From Rikenella microfusus (GTDB lineage: Bacteria > Bacteroidota > Bacteroidia > Bacteroidales > Tenuifilaceae), in NCBI GenBank assembly GCA_020722565.1, contig DYKO01000002.1, forward strand, positions 146,725 through 210,724: a stretch of DNA of 64,000 nucleotides. The letters are read 5' to 3'. Both the position numbers and the translations under genes were made by a program. Below are positions 54,948-64,000 of the stretch, piece after piece. The notes beneath the pieces are model-generated. The model was not told where the DNA came from and searched no databases. It saw nothing but the letters and a program-made list of their open reading frames with translations. Position 1 is the first letter of the stretch; each line of letters begins with the position of its first letter.

Positions 54948-56345
54948 ATGATAAGTTTTATTCTTAACGAGAAATTGGTTAGCACAAGTAATAATCCTGG
55001 AATGAGTTTACTTGATTTTATTCGATATGAAGCAAATTTACCTGGGGCCAAGATTGGATGTCGCGAAGGCGATTGCGGTGCCTGCACAGTACTAATTGGA
55101 GAAATCAATGATGGCATAATGGCGTATCGGAGTGTAACATCATGCCTATTCCCGTTAATAAATGCTCATGGCAAGCATGTGGTAACCATCGAGGGAATTA
55201 ATCTAAATAACAAGCTCACCCCTGTACAACAAGCAATAGCCGATAATGCTGCCACCCAGTGCGGTTTTTGCACTCCAGGTTTTGTTATGTCGTTTACAGG
55301 TTTTTGCATAAGCAGTAAAGAACCATCAACCCAGAAAGCCATTGAGGCTGTAGCGGGCAACATTTGCCGCTGCACTGGATATAAATCCATCGAACGTGCC
55401 GCAAAAGATATTGCCAAAGCGGTGCAAAACAAAGACTTAAACGACCCAATTAACTGGTTGATACAGCATGGCTTTCTTCCTAAATACTTCACTGAGATTC
55501 CCGAAAGGCTTAAACAAATTCAACCCCAAACGATTTCCGAAAAAAAACCAGATAAAATTATTGCTGGCGGAACTGACCTTATGGTTCAGCAACCCGATTC
55601 CATTTACAGACAAAAAATTGAATCGGCCTTTAACATTAACCTACCCCACGAAATTATAATAAGCAATTGTACCTGTACCATTAGCGGGGCAACAACGGTG
55701 AATGATCTACTTAAAAACGATAAACTTTTATCGCGCTTTCCAGAACTTGATAATTACCTAATGCTGGTATCATCAGAGCCCATAAGAAATATGGCAACTA
55801 TTGCTGGGAATTTAATTAATGCCTCGCCCATAGGCGATTTAAGCGTAATGCTCTTAGCATTAAATGCTCAACTAACCATTATAAACGGAGATAAAACACG
55901 CCAAATCCCATTAAACAAACTTTTTACCGGATACAAGCAGTTAGCCATAGAACACGAAGAGCTAATACAGCTCATCACCTTTGAGCTTCCTAAAAGCAAT
56001 GCAACATTTAATTTTGAAAAGGTTAGCAAACGCAAACATTTAGATATAGCAAGTGTTAACACAGCCATGCTAATTGAAATTGATAATGGTATCATTACCA
56101 AATTTAGGCTATCGGCTGGGGGGGTTGCCCCATTCCCGCTATACCTTGAAAAGACATCAAAATATATAGCAGGCAAACACCTTGACAAGGGAACTATTGC
56201 CAAAGCCTTTGAGTTGATTGATGAAGAGATTTCGCCCATAAGCGATATAAGAGGAACTGCCGAATATAAGCGCTTGCTTTTAAAACAGCTATTCAAAGCT
56301 CACCTACAAAAGGTAGTAGGGGATGAGTTTTATAAGTTAATTTAA
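54948..56345 (+). CDS. xdhA: Xanthine dehydrogenase, Fe-S/FAD subunit
   Basis: The electron-transfer subunit of a molybdenum hydroxylase. Of 465 residues the first 85 are a plant-type [2Fe-2S] domain (Cys38, Cys43, Cys46, Cys66), residues 85-160 the all-helical second [2Fe-2S] domain (Cys105, Cys108, Cys140, Cys142 in QCGFCTPGF and ICRCTGY), and the C-terminal part an FAD domain beginning IIAGGTDL (205-211) and including SEPIRNMATIAGNLINASP. FAD and both clusters in one chain is the bacterial XdhA layout. xdhB follows after ten bases. Confidence 0.95.
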   Translation: MISFILNEKLVSTSNNPGMSLLDFIRYEANLPGAKIGCREGDCGACTVLIGEINDGIMAYRSVTSCLFPLINAHGKHVVTIEGINLNNKLTPVQQAIADNAATQCGFCTPGFVMSFTGFCISSKEPSTQKAIEAVAGNICRCTGYKSIERAAKDIAKAVQNKDLNDPINWLIQHGFLPKYFTEIPERLKQIQPQTISEKKPDKIIAGGTDLMVQQPDSIYRQKIESAFNINLPHEIIISNCTCTISGATTVNDLLKNDKLLSRFPELDNYLMLVSSEPIRNMATIAGNLINASPIGDLSVMLLALNAQLTIINGDKTRQIPLNKLFTGYKQLAIEHEELIQLITFELPKSNATFNFEKVSKRKHLDIASVNTAMLIEIDNGIITKFRLSAGGVAPFPLYLEKTSKYIAGKHLDKGTIAKAFELIDEEISPISDIRGTAEYKRLLLKQLFKAHLQKVVGDEFYKLI

Positions 56346-56355
56346 AAATGCCTTC

Positions 56356-58632
56356 ATGATGAAAAATATCGATACCGTTGGCCACGTTACAGGGAAATCG
56401 GTTTATCTCGATGATATCCCTACAATAGCAGGAACGCTACATGCTGCAGTTGTAGGTTCTGAATTTGCTCATGCCAAAATTATCAATATAAACATTAACG
56501 AGGCTGCCAAAATTGAGGGGGTTGTAAAGATTATACTCCATTCCGATATCCCAGGGGAGAATCAGATAGGTGGCATTATTGAGGATGAAATGTTGCTTGC
56601 CGAACATGAGGTTCACTATCAGGGGCAGCCCATAGCTGTTGTGGTTGCAGAATCGGAACGCATTGCCCGAAGGGCAGCTCATATGGTAAAAGTTACCTAT
56701 GAAGAGCTTGCACCGGTGACAAATCCACGCGAGGCAAAAGAGAAGAGTCTGCTGCTCATTCCCCCCAGAACGTTCAGCATGGGAAATATTGATGAGGCCT
56801 GGAGAAAGTGTAAGCACATTGTTAACGGAACCGTTGAAATTGGTGGGCAAGAGCACCTGTATATCGAAACGCAGGGAGCCTATGCCTATCCAATGGAGGG
56901 TGGCTATATTAGGGTACACTCATCCACTCAGGGGCCTACTGCCGTTCAAAAAACCATATCAAAGGTGCTTGGGGTCCCCATGCACCTTATTGAGGTTGAT
57001 GTGGTTCGGCTCGGAGGTGGATTTGGAGGTAAAGAGGACCAGGCATCGGGATTTGCAGCAATGGCTGCACTGGCTACCCACATTACCGGGAAACCCGTCA
57101 AGTTGGTTCTGCCACGTCACGATGACATGCGCATTACTGGCAAACGCCATCCCTACAGCGCTGATTTCAAGATAGGACTTTCGGATGATTTAAAAATTTT
57201 AGCCTACGAAGCAACACTATACCAGAACGGTGGTGCGGCTGCCGATTTATCGCCGGCTATTTTGGAACGAACCCTCTTCCACTCCACTGGCTCATACTTT
57301 ATTCCGAACACGCGGGTAACCGCATATAGCTGCAAAACCAACCTCCCGCCAAACACCGCTTTTCGGGGATTTGGAGGGCCACAGGGAATGTTTGTTATTG
57401 AAAGTGCCATTGCTAAAGCTGCTGAGCATATTGGAGTTGATGCTATTGATATTCAAAAAGCCAACCTACTAAAAGAGAACGATGAGTTCCAGTACGGCCA
57501 AAGGGCAGAAAATGTTAATGCTCATAAATGCATAGAACTAGCTTCCAATAAGTTTAATTTGGTTAACCTTAAAAAATCGATTGAAAACTACAATAAAAAC
57601 AATAAATACAGCAAGAGCGGATTGGCTATTATGCCCCTTTGCTTTGGCATCTCATTTACCAATACAGCAATGAACCAGGCACGTGCCCTTGTTCATATAT
57701 ACCAGGATGGAAGTGTTTCGGTTAGCACAGGGGCTATTGAAATGGGACAGGGTGTTAATACCAAGTTGGCACAAATTACTGCTCTTATGCTGGGAATTAG
57801 TATTCAGCGGGTTAAAGTTCACTCAACTAATACAACCCGAGTAGCCAACACATCGCCAACTGCAGCAAGTACCGGTGCTGACCTGAATGGGCATGCTGTA
57901 AGAATAGCAACTTCCGCACTTAAAAAACGATTAATCAGTGTAGCTGCCCAAGAGTTGGGTTGTAGCGAGGATGAACTTAACATTGAAAATGAAACAATCA
58001 CCCTGAATGGCAAAATTACTCACCTTTCCTGGCAAAATCTTATTAAAAAGGCACATTTAAAACGAATTGCTCTTACCGAAAATGGCCATTACGCCACACC
58101 CATTATCTACTTTGACAAAACTAAGGAGAAAGGCCATCCCTTTGCCTACCATGTTTACGGAACCGGAATCATTACCGTTACAGTCGATTGCCTTAGGGGA
58201 ACCTACTGCATCGATGATGTTTACATAGTTCACGATTTTGGCAATAGCATAAATTCAATTATTGATTTGGGCCAGGTTGAAGGAGCCGTGGTACAGGGAA
58301 TTGGTTGGGTTACCATGGAAGAACTTGCTTTCGACAAAAAAGGCAAGCTGCTCTCAAATAGCTTATCAACCTACAAGGTGCCCGACATCTTTTTTGCGCC
58401 TAAAACCATTGAATGCATAGCACTGCCAACCGAAGGTCCCAATTTGGCCATATTACGGTCTAAAGCCATTGGCGAACCACCCTTTATGTATGGCATTGCT
58501 GCCTTCTTCGCAATTCAAAATGCCATTAAATCGTTCAATCCCAAACACAGGTTCAAATTTGATTCACCCTTAACTCCGGAGAAAGTTCTTATGCAGCTCT
58601 ACAGCAAAGATGAAACCGATATTACTAAATAA
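56356..58632 (+). CDS. xdhB: Xanthine dehydrogenase, molybdopterin subunit
   Basis: The catalytic subunit that hydroxylates hypoxanthine and xanthine. In its 758 residues all four bovine xanthine oxidoreductase substrate residues have counterparts: Glu227 in GGGFGGKED (bovine Glu802), Arg305 in LERTLFH (Arg880), Phe339 in AFRGFGGPQ (Phe914) and the catalytic base Glu707 in IGEPP (Glu1261). EMGQG and the GFGG loop bind the cofactor. This supports purine hydroxylation rather than aldehyde or CO oxidation. Partner genes xdhA, a MocA-like enzyme and ygfK lie alongside. Confidence 0.95.
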   Translation: MMKNIDTVGHVTGKSVYLDDIPTIAGTLHAAVVGSEFAHAKIINININEAAKIEGVVKIILHSDIPGENQIGGIIEDEMLLAEHEVHYQGQPIAVVVAESERIARRAAHMVKVTYEELAPVTNPREAKEKSLLLIPPRTFSMGNIDEAWRKCKHIVNGTVEIGGQEHLYIETQGAYAYPMEGGYIRVHSSTQGPTAVQKTISKVLGVPMHLIEVDVVRLGGGFGGKEDQASGFAAMAALATHITGKPVKLVLPRHDDMRITGKRHPYSADFKIGLSDDLKILAYEATLYQNGGAAADLSPAILERTLFHSTGSYFIPNTRVTAYSCKTNLPPNTAFRGFGGPQGMFVIESAIAKAAEHIGVDAIDIQKANLLKENDEFQYGQRAENVNAHKCIELASNKFNLVNLKKSIENYNKNNKYSKSGLAIMPLCFGISFTNTAMNQARALVHIYQDGSVSVSTGAIEMGQGVNTKLAQITALMLGISIQRVKVHSTNTTRVANTSPTAASTGADLNGHAVRIATSALKKRLISVAAQELGCSEDELNIENETITLNGKITHLSWQNLIKKAHLKRIALTENGHYATPIIYFDKTKEKGHPFAYHVYGTGIITVTVDCLRGTYCIDDVYIVHDFGNSINSIIDLGQVEGAVVQGIGWVTMEELAFDKKGKLLSNSLSTYKVPDIFFAPKTIECIALPTEGPNLAILRSKAIGEPPFMYGIAAFFAIQNAIKSFNPKHRFKFDSPLTPEKVLMQLYSKDETDITK

Positions 58633-58641
58633 CCCAAAATT

Positions 58642-59232
58642 CTACTTTTTTTGAATTACCCTTTCGTATTCGGCCGGACTATTGATGTTAATCAGAATAC
58701 TCTCATCATTCACCTCCACCCCAATTTTTGAGAATCGGCTAAGATACTCCTTAATATTGTAGTCGTATGTTGTTTCTTTTTTAATTAAGGCAATAATTTC
58801 GGGGGAAAGCAGAATTGGGTGTCCTCCCCTTCCCCTGTAAACCGGAAAAATATAGTACGCTTTTCCGGCATTATCAGCCATTATAAATAAAGCCTGATCC
58901 GATACCATTGGATTATCGACATTAGTCACAAATATATGTTGATTTGGCTCAATATCGCTAAGGCCAAGGGAAAGCGAATAAAATCGTCCAAGTTCGGGCT
59001 TTGTATTCACCACAAGCGAAATATCATTGAGGTTAAAATCTTCCTCTTTTATATTTTCAGCTACCATTGGATTGGTAACCATAATTACCCTATTGCACCC
59101 AAATGCTAAAAAATCATCGGCTATTTTACGAGCAAAGCACCTATTGGCTTCATATTCAAGCAAAGCCTTATGCTGCCCCATTCTACCTGAGTATCCTGCT
59201 GCAAGAATTATGGCGGAAAAATTTTCTCCCAT
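58642..59232 (-). CDS. MocA-like molybdenum cofactor nucleotidyltransferase
   Basis: A 196-residue nucleotidyltransferase with a GT-A-like fold: LAAGYSGRMGQHKALL near the N-terminus is the NTP-binding motif of the MobA/MocA family, followed by the acidic VTNVDNPMV (metal-binding) and GRGGHPILL. MocA attaches CMP to molybdopterin for xanthine-dehydrogenase-type enzymes. Being next to xdhAB supports that role over MobA (GMP). It is convergent with xdhB (nine bases apart) and divergent from ygfK, suggesting a shared function but not a shared transcript. Confidence 0.87.
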   Translation of the reverse strand: MGENFSAIILAAGYSGRMGQHKALLEYEANRCFARKIADDFLAFGCNRVIMVTNPMVAENIKEEDFNLNDISLVVNTKPELGRFYSLSLGLSDIEPNQHIFVTNVDNPMVSDQALFIMADNAGKAYYIFPVYRGRGGHPILLSPEIIALIKKETTYDYNIKEYLSRFSKIGVEVNDESILININSPAEYERVIQKK

Positions 59233-59279
59233 TTTGACGGACAGTAAAATTCTTTACTAAAATTAAACTTTATGTCATA

Positions 59280-59287
59280 CAAAGTTA
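59280..59287 (-). promoter_or_regulatory. -7 element for the MocA-like gene
   Basis: The minus strand reads TAACTTTG, an exact TAnnTTTG, 47 bases before the start codon. Confidence 0.4.
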
Positions 59288-59307
59288 ACATAGTACGCCA
59301 ATCTTTT

Positions 59308-59315
59308 TAGTTTTG
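59308..59315 (+). promoter_or_regulatory. -7 element for ygfK
   Basis: TAGTTTTG matches TAnnTTTG exactly, ending 17 bases before the ATG; the leader would be about 10 nt. Confidence 0.45.
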
Positions 59316-59332
59316 TAAAAAATCAAAGTAAA

Positions 59333-62300
59333 ATGAGCGATAAGTTTTCTCCCATACCTGCTGAGCAGCTACTTGGGCTCATACTTTCAGAGATAGAAAA
59401 AAGTAAGAGTGTTTTTGGATATCCTGTTGAGCTATTTTTTAATCCCATACAGGGCACTTTGCCTGCTAGTATTTTCGGCCATGAAATTGATACACCTATT
59501 GGTGTAGCTGCTGGGCCACATACGCAAATGGCGCAGAATATTGTAGTAGCCTGGCTAATGGGCGCTCGGTACATTGAATTGAAAACCATTCAAACCCTCG
59601 ATGAACTTGGGATTGCTAAACCCTGTATTGATATGCAGGACGAAGGATACAATTGTGAATGGTCGCAAGAGCTAAAAATCGAGGAAAGTTTCAATGAATA
59701 CTTAACGGCATGGGTTATCATTCATATACTAAACCATAAGTTTGGTTTTGGGGATACCCCAAAAACCATATATAACATGAGTGTTGGCTATAACCTTGAA
59801 GGTATAAAAAAACCTAATGTTCAATGGTTTTTAGACAAAATGAGCAATGCTGCACCAGAACTTAATGAGATGATTCATAAGCTAAGTAAATTATATCCAG
59901 ATGTAAAGAAACTAAACATACCTGCTAAACTTTCCGATAACATCACCCTTTCTACCATGCACGGTTGCCCAGCAAACGAAATAGAGGGTATTGCCCGCTA
60001 CCTACTCACCGAACGCAAGCTGCACACGTTCGTAAAACTGAATCCAACCCTATTAGGAAAATACGAGCTGAAGGAAATATTGAACAGCAAGCTACAATTT
60101 AGAACCGAGGTGCCTGATGTTGCATTTGAGCACGATCTTAAGTATCCCGATGCCATTAAACTAATAGAAGCTCTTAATGCTGATGCAGCCAAACAGATGC
60201 TGACATTTGGTGTAAAGCTAACTAACACACTGGAGAACGTTAATAATAATGTTTTTAGTTCGGATGTCGATATGATGTATATGAGTGGCAGAGCCCTGCA
60301 CCCCATTTCAATCAATCTAGCTAAAAAACTTCAAAATGAGTTTAACGGTAAGCTGCTCATTTCGTTTTCGGGCGGGGCCGATGCATTCAATGTTTCAGAA
60401 TTAATGCAGTGTGGTTTTAAAACCGTTACAGTATCTTCCGATTTGCTCAAGCCCGGTGGCTATGGCAGGCTAAAGCAGTACATCGATAATTTAAGGAATA
60501 CCTTTAGTAAAGACTCTGTATTGTGGCCAAGTGGCGATACTGCCCTCAAAAACCTTAACGCCTACGCCGAAAAGGTTGTATCGAGCAAACGATACAAAAA
60601 TGAGCGCTTTAAGAAACCGTCAATCAAAACAACTCGCGAGCTCGACTACTTCGATTGCATAGCAGCCCCCTGTGTGAGTACCTGCGCCACCAATCAGGAT
60701 ATTCCCTTATACATGCACTTTGCCTCACAGCGCAACTACACCAAGGCACTTGAGGTTATTCTATGGACCAACCCATTCCCAAATACAACCGGAATGGTAT
60801 GCGATCACCTTTGTCAAAATAAATGCACCCGCATCAGCTACGATAATCCCCTTCAAATTCGTGATGTAAAGCGGTTTATTGCAGAAAATACCGACATCAA
60901 ACTATCGGCACCCCAAGCAAATGGTAAAAAAATTGCCATTATTGGTGCTGGTCCATCGGGACTTTCGTGCGCATTTTACATGGCACTTCATGGATTTAAG
61001 GTTGACGTTTTTGAAAGCCAACCAAAGGCAGGTGGCATGGCCCGATACGCAATACCTGGTTTCCGTTTAACCGATGAGGCTATCAATAAAGATATTAGCC
61101 GGATTGAACAGCTCGGAATTAACATCAGCTACAACCACAAAATCACGCAGCATGAGTTTAACAAGCTGAAAAAGGAATACAACTATATTTACATATCGGT
61201 AGGCGCACAAAAGTCAACCCAACTCAATATTGAAGGCATTGAAACCAAGGGAGTTTACAATCCCCTTACTCTGCTTGTAGGAGTTAAAGAGGGGAAAATA
61301 AGGGAAATAGGTAAAAGAGTGGTAATCATTGGTGGTGGTAACACCGCCATGGATGCGGCACGAACTGCACATCGACTTGTTGGAGCAGATGGAAGGGTAA
61401 CCATAGTTTACCGGCGCACCATCAATGAAATGCCCGCCGATGAGGGCGAAATAAAGGCGGTTATTGCTGAGGGTATTGAAATAGTTGAACTCACATTGCC
61501 GGAAAGGGTGGTTTCCACAAATGGTAGGGTAAGTTCATTGGTATGCAGCAAAGTAAAACTCGAGGAGTTCGATTCTAAGGGACGTCCTAAACCTGTTAAG
61601 ATTGGAAATTCTGAATTTCAAGTTGATTGCGATGCCATAATTCCGGCTATCGGACAAAATTTAGATATAGATTTTGTCCCAGCTGAACTGCTCAAAGCCG
61701 ATACCAAAACCTACAAGACATTGCTTGGTAACGTTTACATAGGCGGTGATGCGCTACGTGGAGCAGCCACAGCCATAAAAGCTATAGCTGATGGTCGTAA
61801 AGCTGCTGAGCAGATGATTGCTAATAGCGGGCAAACCAAACTTGATACAGCCATACCCGATAAAAAGCATTCCTACCGCGAGCTCATGATTAAACGAACC
61901 GAACGCAAGTACGGCTACACCCATAAGGAATCCTCGGCGGAGCTAAGCCGAACCTTCAATCTGGTTAGCCAAACCCCCGATGAGCAAGCCATAATCGATG
62001 AAAGTGCTCGCTGTTTACACTGCGACGAGGTTTGCAGCATCTGCACAACCGTTTGCCCCAACATGGCCAACTTTGCCTACACCATTAAACCCGTTCGTTA
62101 CCAACTTGAAAAGGTGCTGATAGATTCCAATGGTGGCATCCAAATTCAACCCGATTTCACCTTTGAGATAAAACAGCAGGTTCAAATCCTCAACATCGCC
62201 AACTTCTGCAACGAATGCGGGAACTGCTCAACCTTCTGCCCCACACAGGGTGCGCCTTACAAAGATAAACCCAAATTCCATCTTACTGTAAAATCGTTCA

Positions 62301-62575
62301 AAGAAAGCAACGGTGGATACATGCTAAGCGTCCTAAAGGACAGGTTGGTGCTGATATTTAAACAGAAAGGTGGCATTAAAACCCTAACCGAGAAACATGA
62401 TGAGTATATCTACGAAACCGACCATGTTTATGCACGTTTCGAAAAAAACAGTTTTAAGCTAATTGAGGCCAAGGCCCTCACACCGTGCGTAAGACAAATT
62501 CAGTTTCAACACGCTGCCGAAATGAGCGTTATCATTGAAGGAGCTAAACAACTCGTTACAAAAAGTTCTAAATAA
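59333..62575 (+). CDS. ygfK: YgfK-type Fe-S/flavin oxidoreductase (putative selenate reductase subunit)
   Basis: A 1080-residue multidomain redox protein. Residues 1 to about 430 form a dihydroorotate-dehydrogenase-like barrel (TPIGVAAGPHTQMAQN, STMHGCPANEIE, SFSGGADAFN). Next comes a Cys-rich glutamate-synthase-type linker (CIAAPCVSTCATNQDIP, CDHLCQNKCTR), then a two-dinucleotide-fold FAD/NAD(P)H domain (about 530-850; IIGAGPSGLSCA, IIGGGNTAMDAARTA), and ferredoxin clusters (about 892-905 CLHCDEVCSICTTVCP, about 958-970 CNECGNCSTFCP). This is the YgfK/TIGR03315 architecture. In other bacteria YgfK accompanies selenium-dependent molybdenum hydroxylases and purine degradation. Reaction unproven; likely passes electrons between NAD(P)H and a Mo-enzyme. 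Confidence 0.88.
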   Translation: MSDKFSPIPAEQLLGLILSEIEKSKSVFGYPVELFFNPIQGTLPASIFGHEIDTPIGVAAGPHTQMAQNIVVAWLMGARYIELKTIQTLDELGIAKPCIDMQDEGYNCEWSQELKIEESFNEYLTAWVIIHILNHKFGFGDTPKTIYNMSVGYNLEGIKKPNVQWFLDKMSNAAPELNEMIHKLSKLYPDVKKLNIPAKLSDNITLSTMHGCPANEIEGIARYLLTERKLHTFVKLNPTLLGKYELKEILNSKLQFRTEVPDVAFEHDLKYPDAIKLIEALNADAAKQMLTFGVKLTNTLENVNNNVFSSDVDMMYMSGRALHPISINLAKKLQNEFNGKLLISFSGGADAFNVSELMQCGFKTVTVSSDLLKPGGYGRLKQYIDNLRNTFSKDSVLWPSGDTALKNLNAYAEKVVSSKRYKNERFKKPSIKTTRELDYFDCIAAPCVSTCATNQDIPLYMHFASQRNYTKALEVILWTNPFPNTTGMVCDHLCQNKCTRISYDNPLQIRDVKRFIAENTDIKLSAPQANGKKIAIIGAGPSGLSCAFYMALHGFKVDVFESQPKAGGMARYAIPGFRLTDEAINKDISRIEQLGINISYNHKITQHEFNKLKKEYNYIYISVGAQKSTQLNIEGIETKGVYNPLTLLVGVKEGKIREIGKRVVIIGGGNTAMDAARTAHRLVGADGRVTIVYRRTINEMPADEGEIKAVIAEGIEIVELTLPERVVSTNGRVSSLVCSKVKLEEFDSKGRPKPVKIGNSEFQVDCDAIIPAIGQNLDIDFVPAELLKADTKTYKTLLGNVYIGGDALRGAATAIKAIADGRKAAEQMIANSGQTKLDTAIPDKKHSYRELMIKRTERKYGYTHKESSAELSRTFNLVSQTPDEQAIIDESARCLHCDEVCSICTTVCPNMANFAYTIKPVRYQLEKVLIDSNGGIQIQPDFTFEIKQQVQILNIANFCNECGNCSTFCPTQGAPYKDKPKFHLTVKSFKESNGGYMLSVLKDRLVLIFKQKGGIKTLTEKHDEYIYETDHVYARFEKNSFKLIEAKALTPCVRQIQFQHAAEMSVIIEGAKQLVTKSSK

Positions 62576-62589
62576 TTTGATGATATACT

Positions 62590-63678
62590 TTGAAGGTTCT
62601 TCAGCTGATTAACCGTTTCGATTTTGGTGGAGCCGAGAACCATGTGCGAGAGCTCTGCAACGAGCTAGCCCACCAGAACATCAATGTGTTTTTAGCAACC
62701 GAATACGGTAGGCAAAAAGCCCTGTTAAATCAAAGGGTGAACTTTATTAAAACATCGATGTTGACAAGAACCATGCTAATACCACAGGTAATTTCTATTG
62801 CCTACACTGTAATAAAGTACCGAATCGATGTAATAAATGCACATCAGCGACTACCCATTATTTCGGCATGTCTGGCGGGCTTTCTGTTGCGAGTCCCGGT
62901 TGTTGCAACCGTACACGGAAGGGTAAGGCACGATTTACGATCATTTTTAGCCCGGCGCATGACCTCAAAAATTGTTTTTGTGAGCAAAAGAGTACTTACC
63001 GTATCAAAGCATTACAAACAGCTATACGGTAAATCCCTAATCATTCCAAATGGAATACCTCTCTCCAACCGTAATCCCAAAATCGCACCGCTTTCCATTG
63101 GTTACATTAGCCGAATTGATACCCAGCACACCAGCGTTATTGAACGTTTAACACTGGCCGTCGAAAGCCTAAAAAACGATTACCCGGATATCACCCTAAC
63201 CATTTATGGCGATGGTAAAAAACTTAGCAAAGTGGTTGAAATGGCAAATGAGATAAACAACCCAATAGGCTCCCCTACGATTTACGTTAAGGGATATTCA
63301 AATTTTATGGACGAAGAGCTCCTGCCCGAACTTATAGTAGGGGCCGGAAGGGTTGCCATTGAAGCTATACTCCAAGGAATTTCTGTTCTTTCGGTAACAC
63401 CTAAGCGTATGGGCGATATTATAACCCCTACGAACTACAGGTGGCATGCCGAAAATAATTTTATCAATATAAACGGAGAGCCTTCCACTATTAATGTCCT
63501 CTACAGCAAAATAAAAGACCATATAAAAAACAGGCAATACTACCGCAATTGTTCCGCAGAACTTCAGAACAGCGCAGCTGGCGATTTTGGGATTACAAAA
63601 ACTACTACCCATTTGGTAGAGCTCTACTCCACCCTTCTTTATGAAATACCCGAACCAATGAACAACAAAAAGGCATAA
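62590..63678 (+). CDS. GT4-like glycosyltransferase, TTG start
   Basis: A 362-residue GT-B-fold glycosyltransferase: LQLINRFDFGGAENHVRELC is the N-terminal donor-independent signature of the family, with ATVHGRVRHD and IPNGIPLSN in the middle. The C-terminal half shows AGRVAIEAILQGISVL, matching the family's E-x7-E donor-binding region. It adds a sugar to an envelope glycan or lipid, but neither donor nor acceptor can be named. The start is TTG at 62590, 14 bases past the ygfK stop; no in-frame ATG stands closer. A functional tie to ygfK is unlikely despite the spacing. Confidence 0.82.
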   Translation: MKVLQLINRFDFGGAENHVRELCNELAHQNINVFLATEYGRQKALLNQRVNFIKTSMLTRTMLIPQVISIAYTVIKYRIDVINAHQRLPIISACLAGFLLRVPVVATVHGRVRHDLRSFLARRMTSKIVFVSKRVLTVSKHYKQLYGKSLIIPNGIPLSNRNPKIAPLSIGYISRIDTQHTSVIERLTLAVESLKNDYPDITLTIYGDGKKLSKVVEMANEINNPIGSPTIYVKGYSNFMDEELLPELIVGAGRVAIEAILQGISVLSVTPKRMGDIITPTNYRWHAENNFININGEPSTINVLYSKIKDHIKNRQYYRNCSAELQNSAAGDFGITKTTTHLVELYSTLLYEIPEPMNNKKA

Positions 63679-64000
63679 CTTAGCCTTCATCCATTGCCAT
63701 ACGATTGCATATTTTTACTATGCTCCCTTGCCGCGTATGGATTTTTACGCCGATGTGTTAAAAAAGAAGAACGTGTAGTTTTTTAACTCACCGTTTATAG
63801 GTTCAGAGCATATTTCCAATAACCATTTTAATCTATACTAATATGGGCTTACGAGCTAAACAAACCCACCCTAAAAAAATTCGTAACGCTACATCAGATC
63901 CCGGCTTGGAGCAGCTCAGGTTTAATTAGCTGCATAAACGCGTACCCTCTCAATTTTAATGGTATTTCATTCGGCAAGGTTAAAATGACCTGTATGCTGT
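63679..64000. other. Right window edge, mostly unassigned
   Basis: No complete gene. Reverse-strand codons from the edge (63998) to a TGA at 63894-63896 read VILTLPNEIPLKLRGYAFMQ and may be the C-terminal end of a gene lying beyond the window. Only 34 codons are visible, so this is weak. The rest shows no recognised element. Confidence 0.25.

Overview
The window reads as a chromosomal segment of a low-GC, probably anaerobic or facultative member of the Bacteroidota (Bacteroidales or a near relative). The evidence is promoters of the form TTG-N18..20-TAnnTTTG upstream of many genes, almost no Shine-Dalgarno sequences, secreted beta-barrel and lipoprotein genes typical of the phylum, 3-deoxy-octulosonate phosphate synthase for LPS, and a fermentative ackA-ptb-buk operon. 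Genus cannot be told from the sequence. Most genes are chromosomal core or common accessory genes; no intact mobile element, prophage, rRNA or CRISPR array was seen.

Layout. 1-9 kb: the end of a GAF/PAS sensor protein, an outer-membrane protein, rarA-kdsA, a hybrid histidine kinase, a frameshifted beta-barrel gene, cardiolipin synthase and a short-chain dehydrogenase. 9.1-19.4 kb: tRNA-Lys and an alpha-glucan locus made of two secreted GH13 enzymes and a cytoplasmic MFS permease-pgmB-maltose phosphorylase-fbaA operon with a LacI-type palindrome upstream. 19.5-27 kb: palindromic interspersed repeats, prfC, a degenerate repeat island, a dicarboxylate/glutamate symporter, slyD, a cold-shock gene and small envelope genes. 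27-35 kb: buk-ptb-ackA, a D-lactate/glycolate-type FAD/Fe-S oxidoreductase and phosphofructokinase. 35-42.8 kb: three tandem SiaC-family genes, a molybdopterin oxidoreductase with a fused ferredoxin/membrane anchor, a 570-residue protein with a long charged helix, and an uncharacterised secreted protein. 42.8-50.8 kb: a TetR-controlled tripartite ABC-2 efflux operon diverging from an Old Yellow Enzyme gene. 50.8-64 kb: an alanine symporter, a gene-poor stretch, mnmE, a xanthine dehydrogenase-MocA-YgfK group, a glycosyltransferase and an unassigned right edge.

How it fits together. Extracellular or periplasmic amylases would feed maltose to the permease. Maltose phosphorylase splits it to glucose and beta-glucose-1-phosphate, PgmB makes glucose-6-phosphate, and phosphofructokinase and FBP aldolase carry it through glycolysis; acetate and butyrate kinases conserve ATP at the end. 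Purine hydroxylation by the Mo-enzyme is probably tied to YgfK, and cofactor nucleotidylation to the MocA-like protein.

Most worth a second look: the SiaC triplet with a Thr-to-Ser change at the phosphosite in one copy; two identical 16-bp operators flanking both promoters of the tetR/OYE divergon; the 84-residue (12-heptad) duplication in a gene translationally linked to a molybdoenzyme that lacks a Tat signal; a poly-C frameshift in an outer-membrane gene; and the XDH-MocA-YgfK group without selenium genes nearby.
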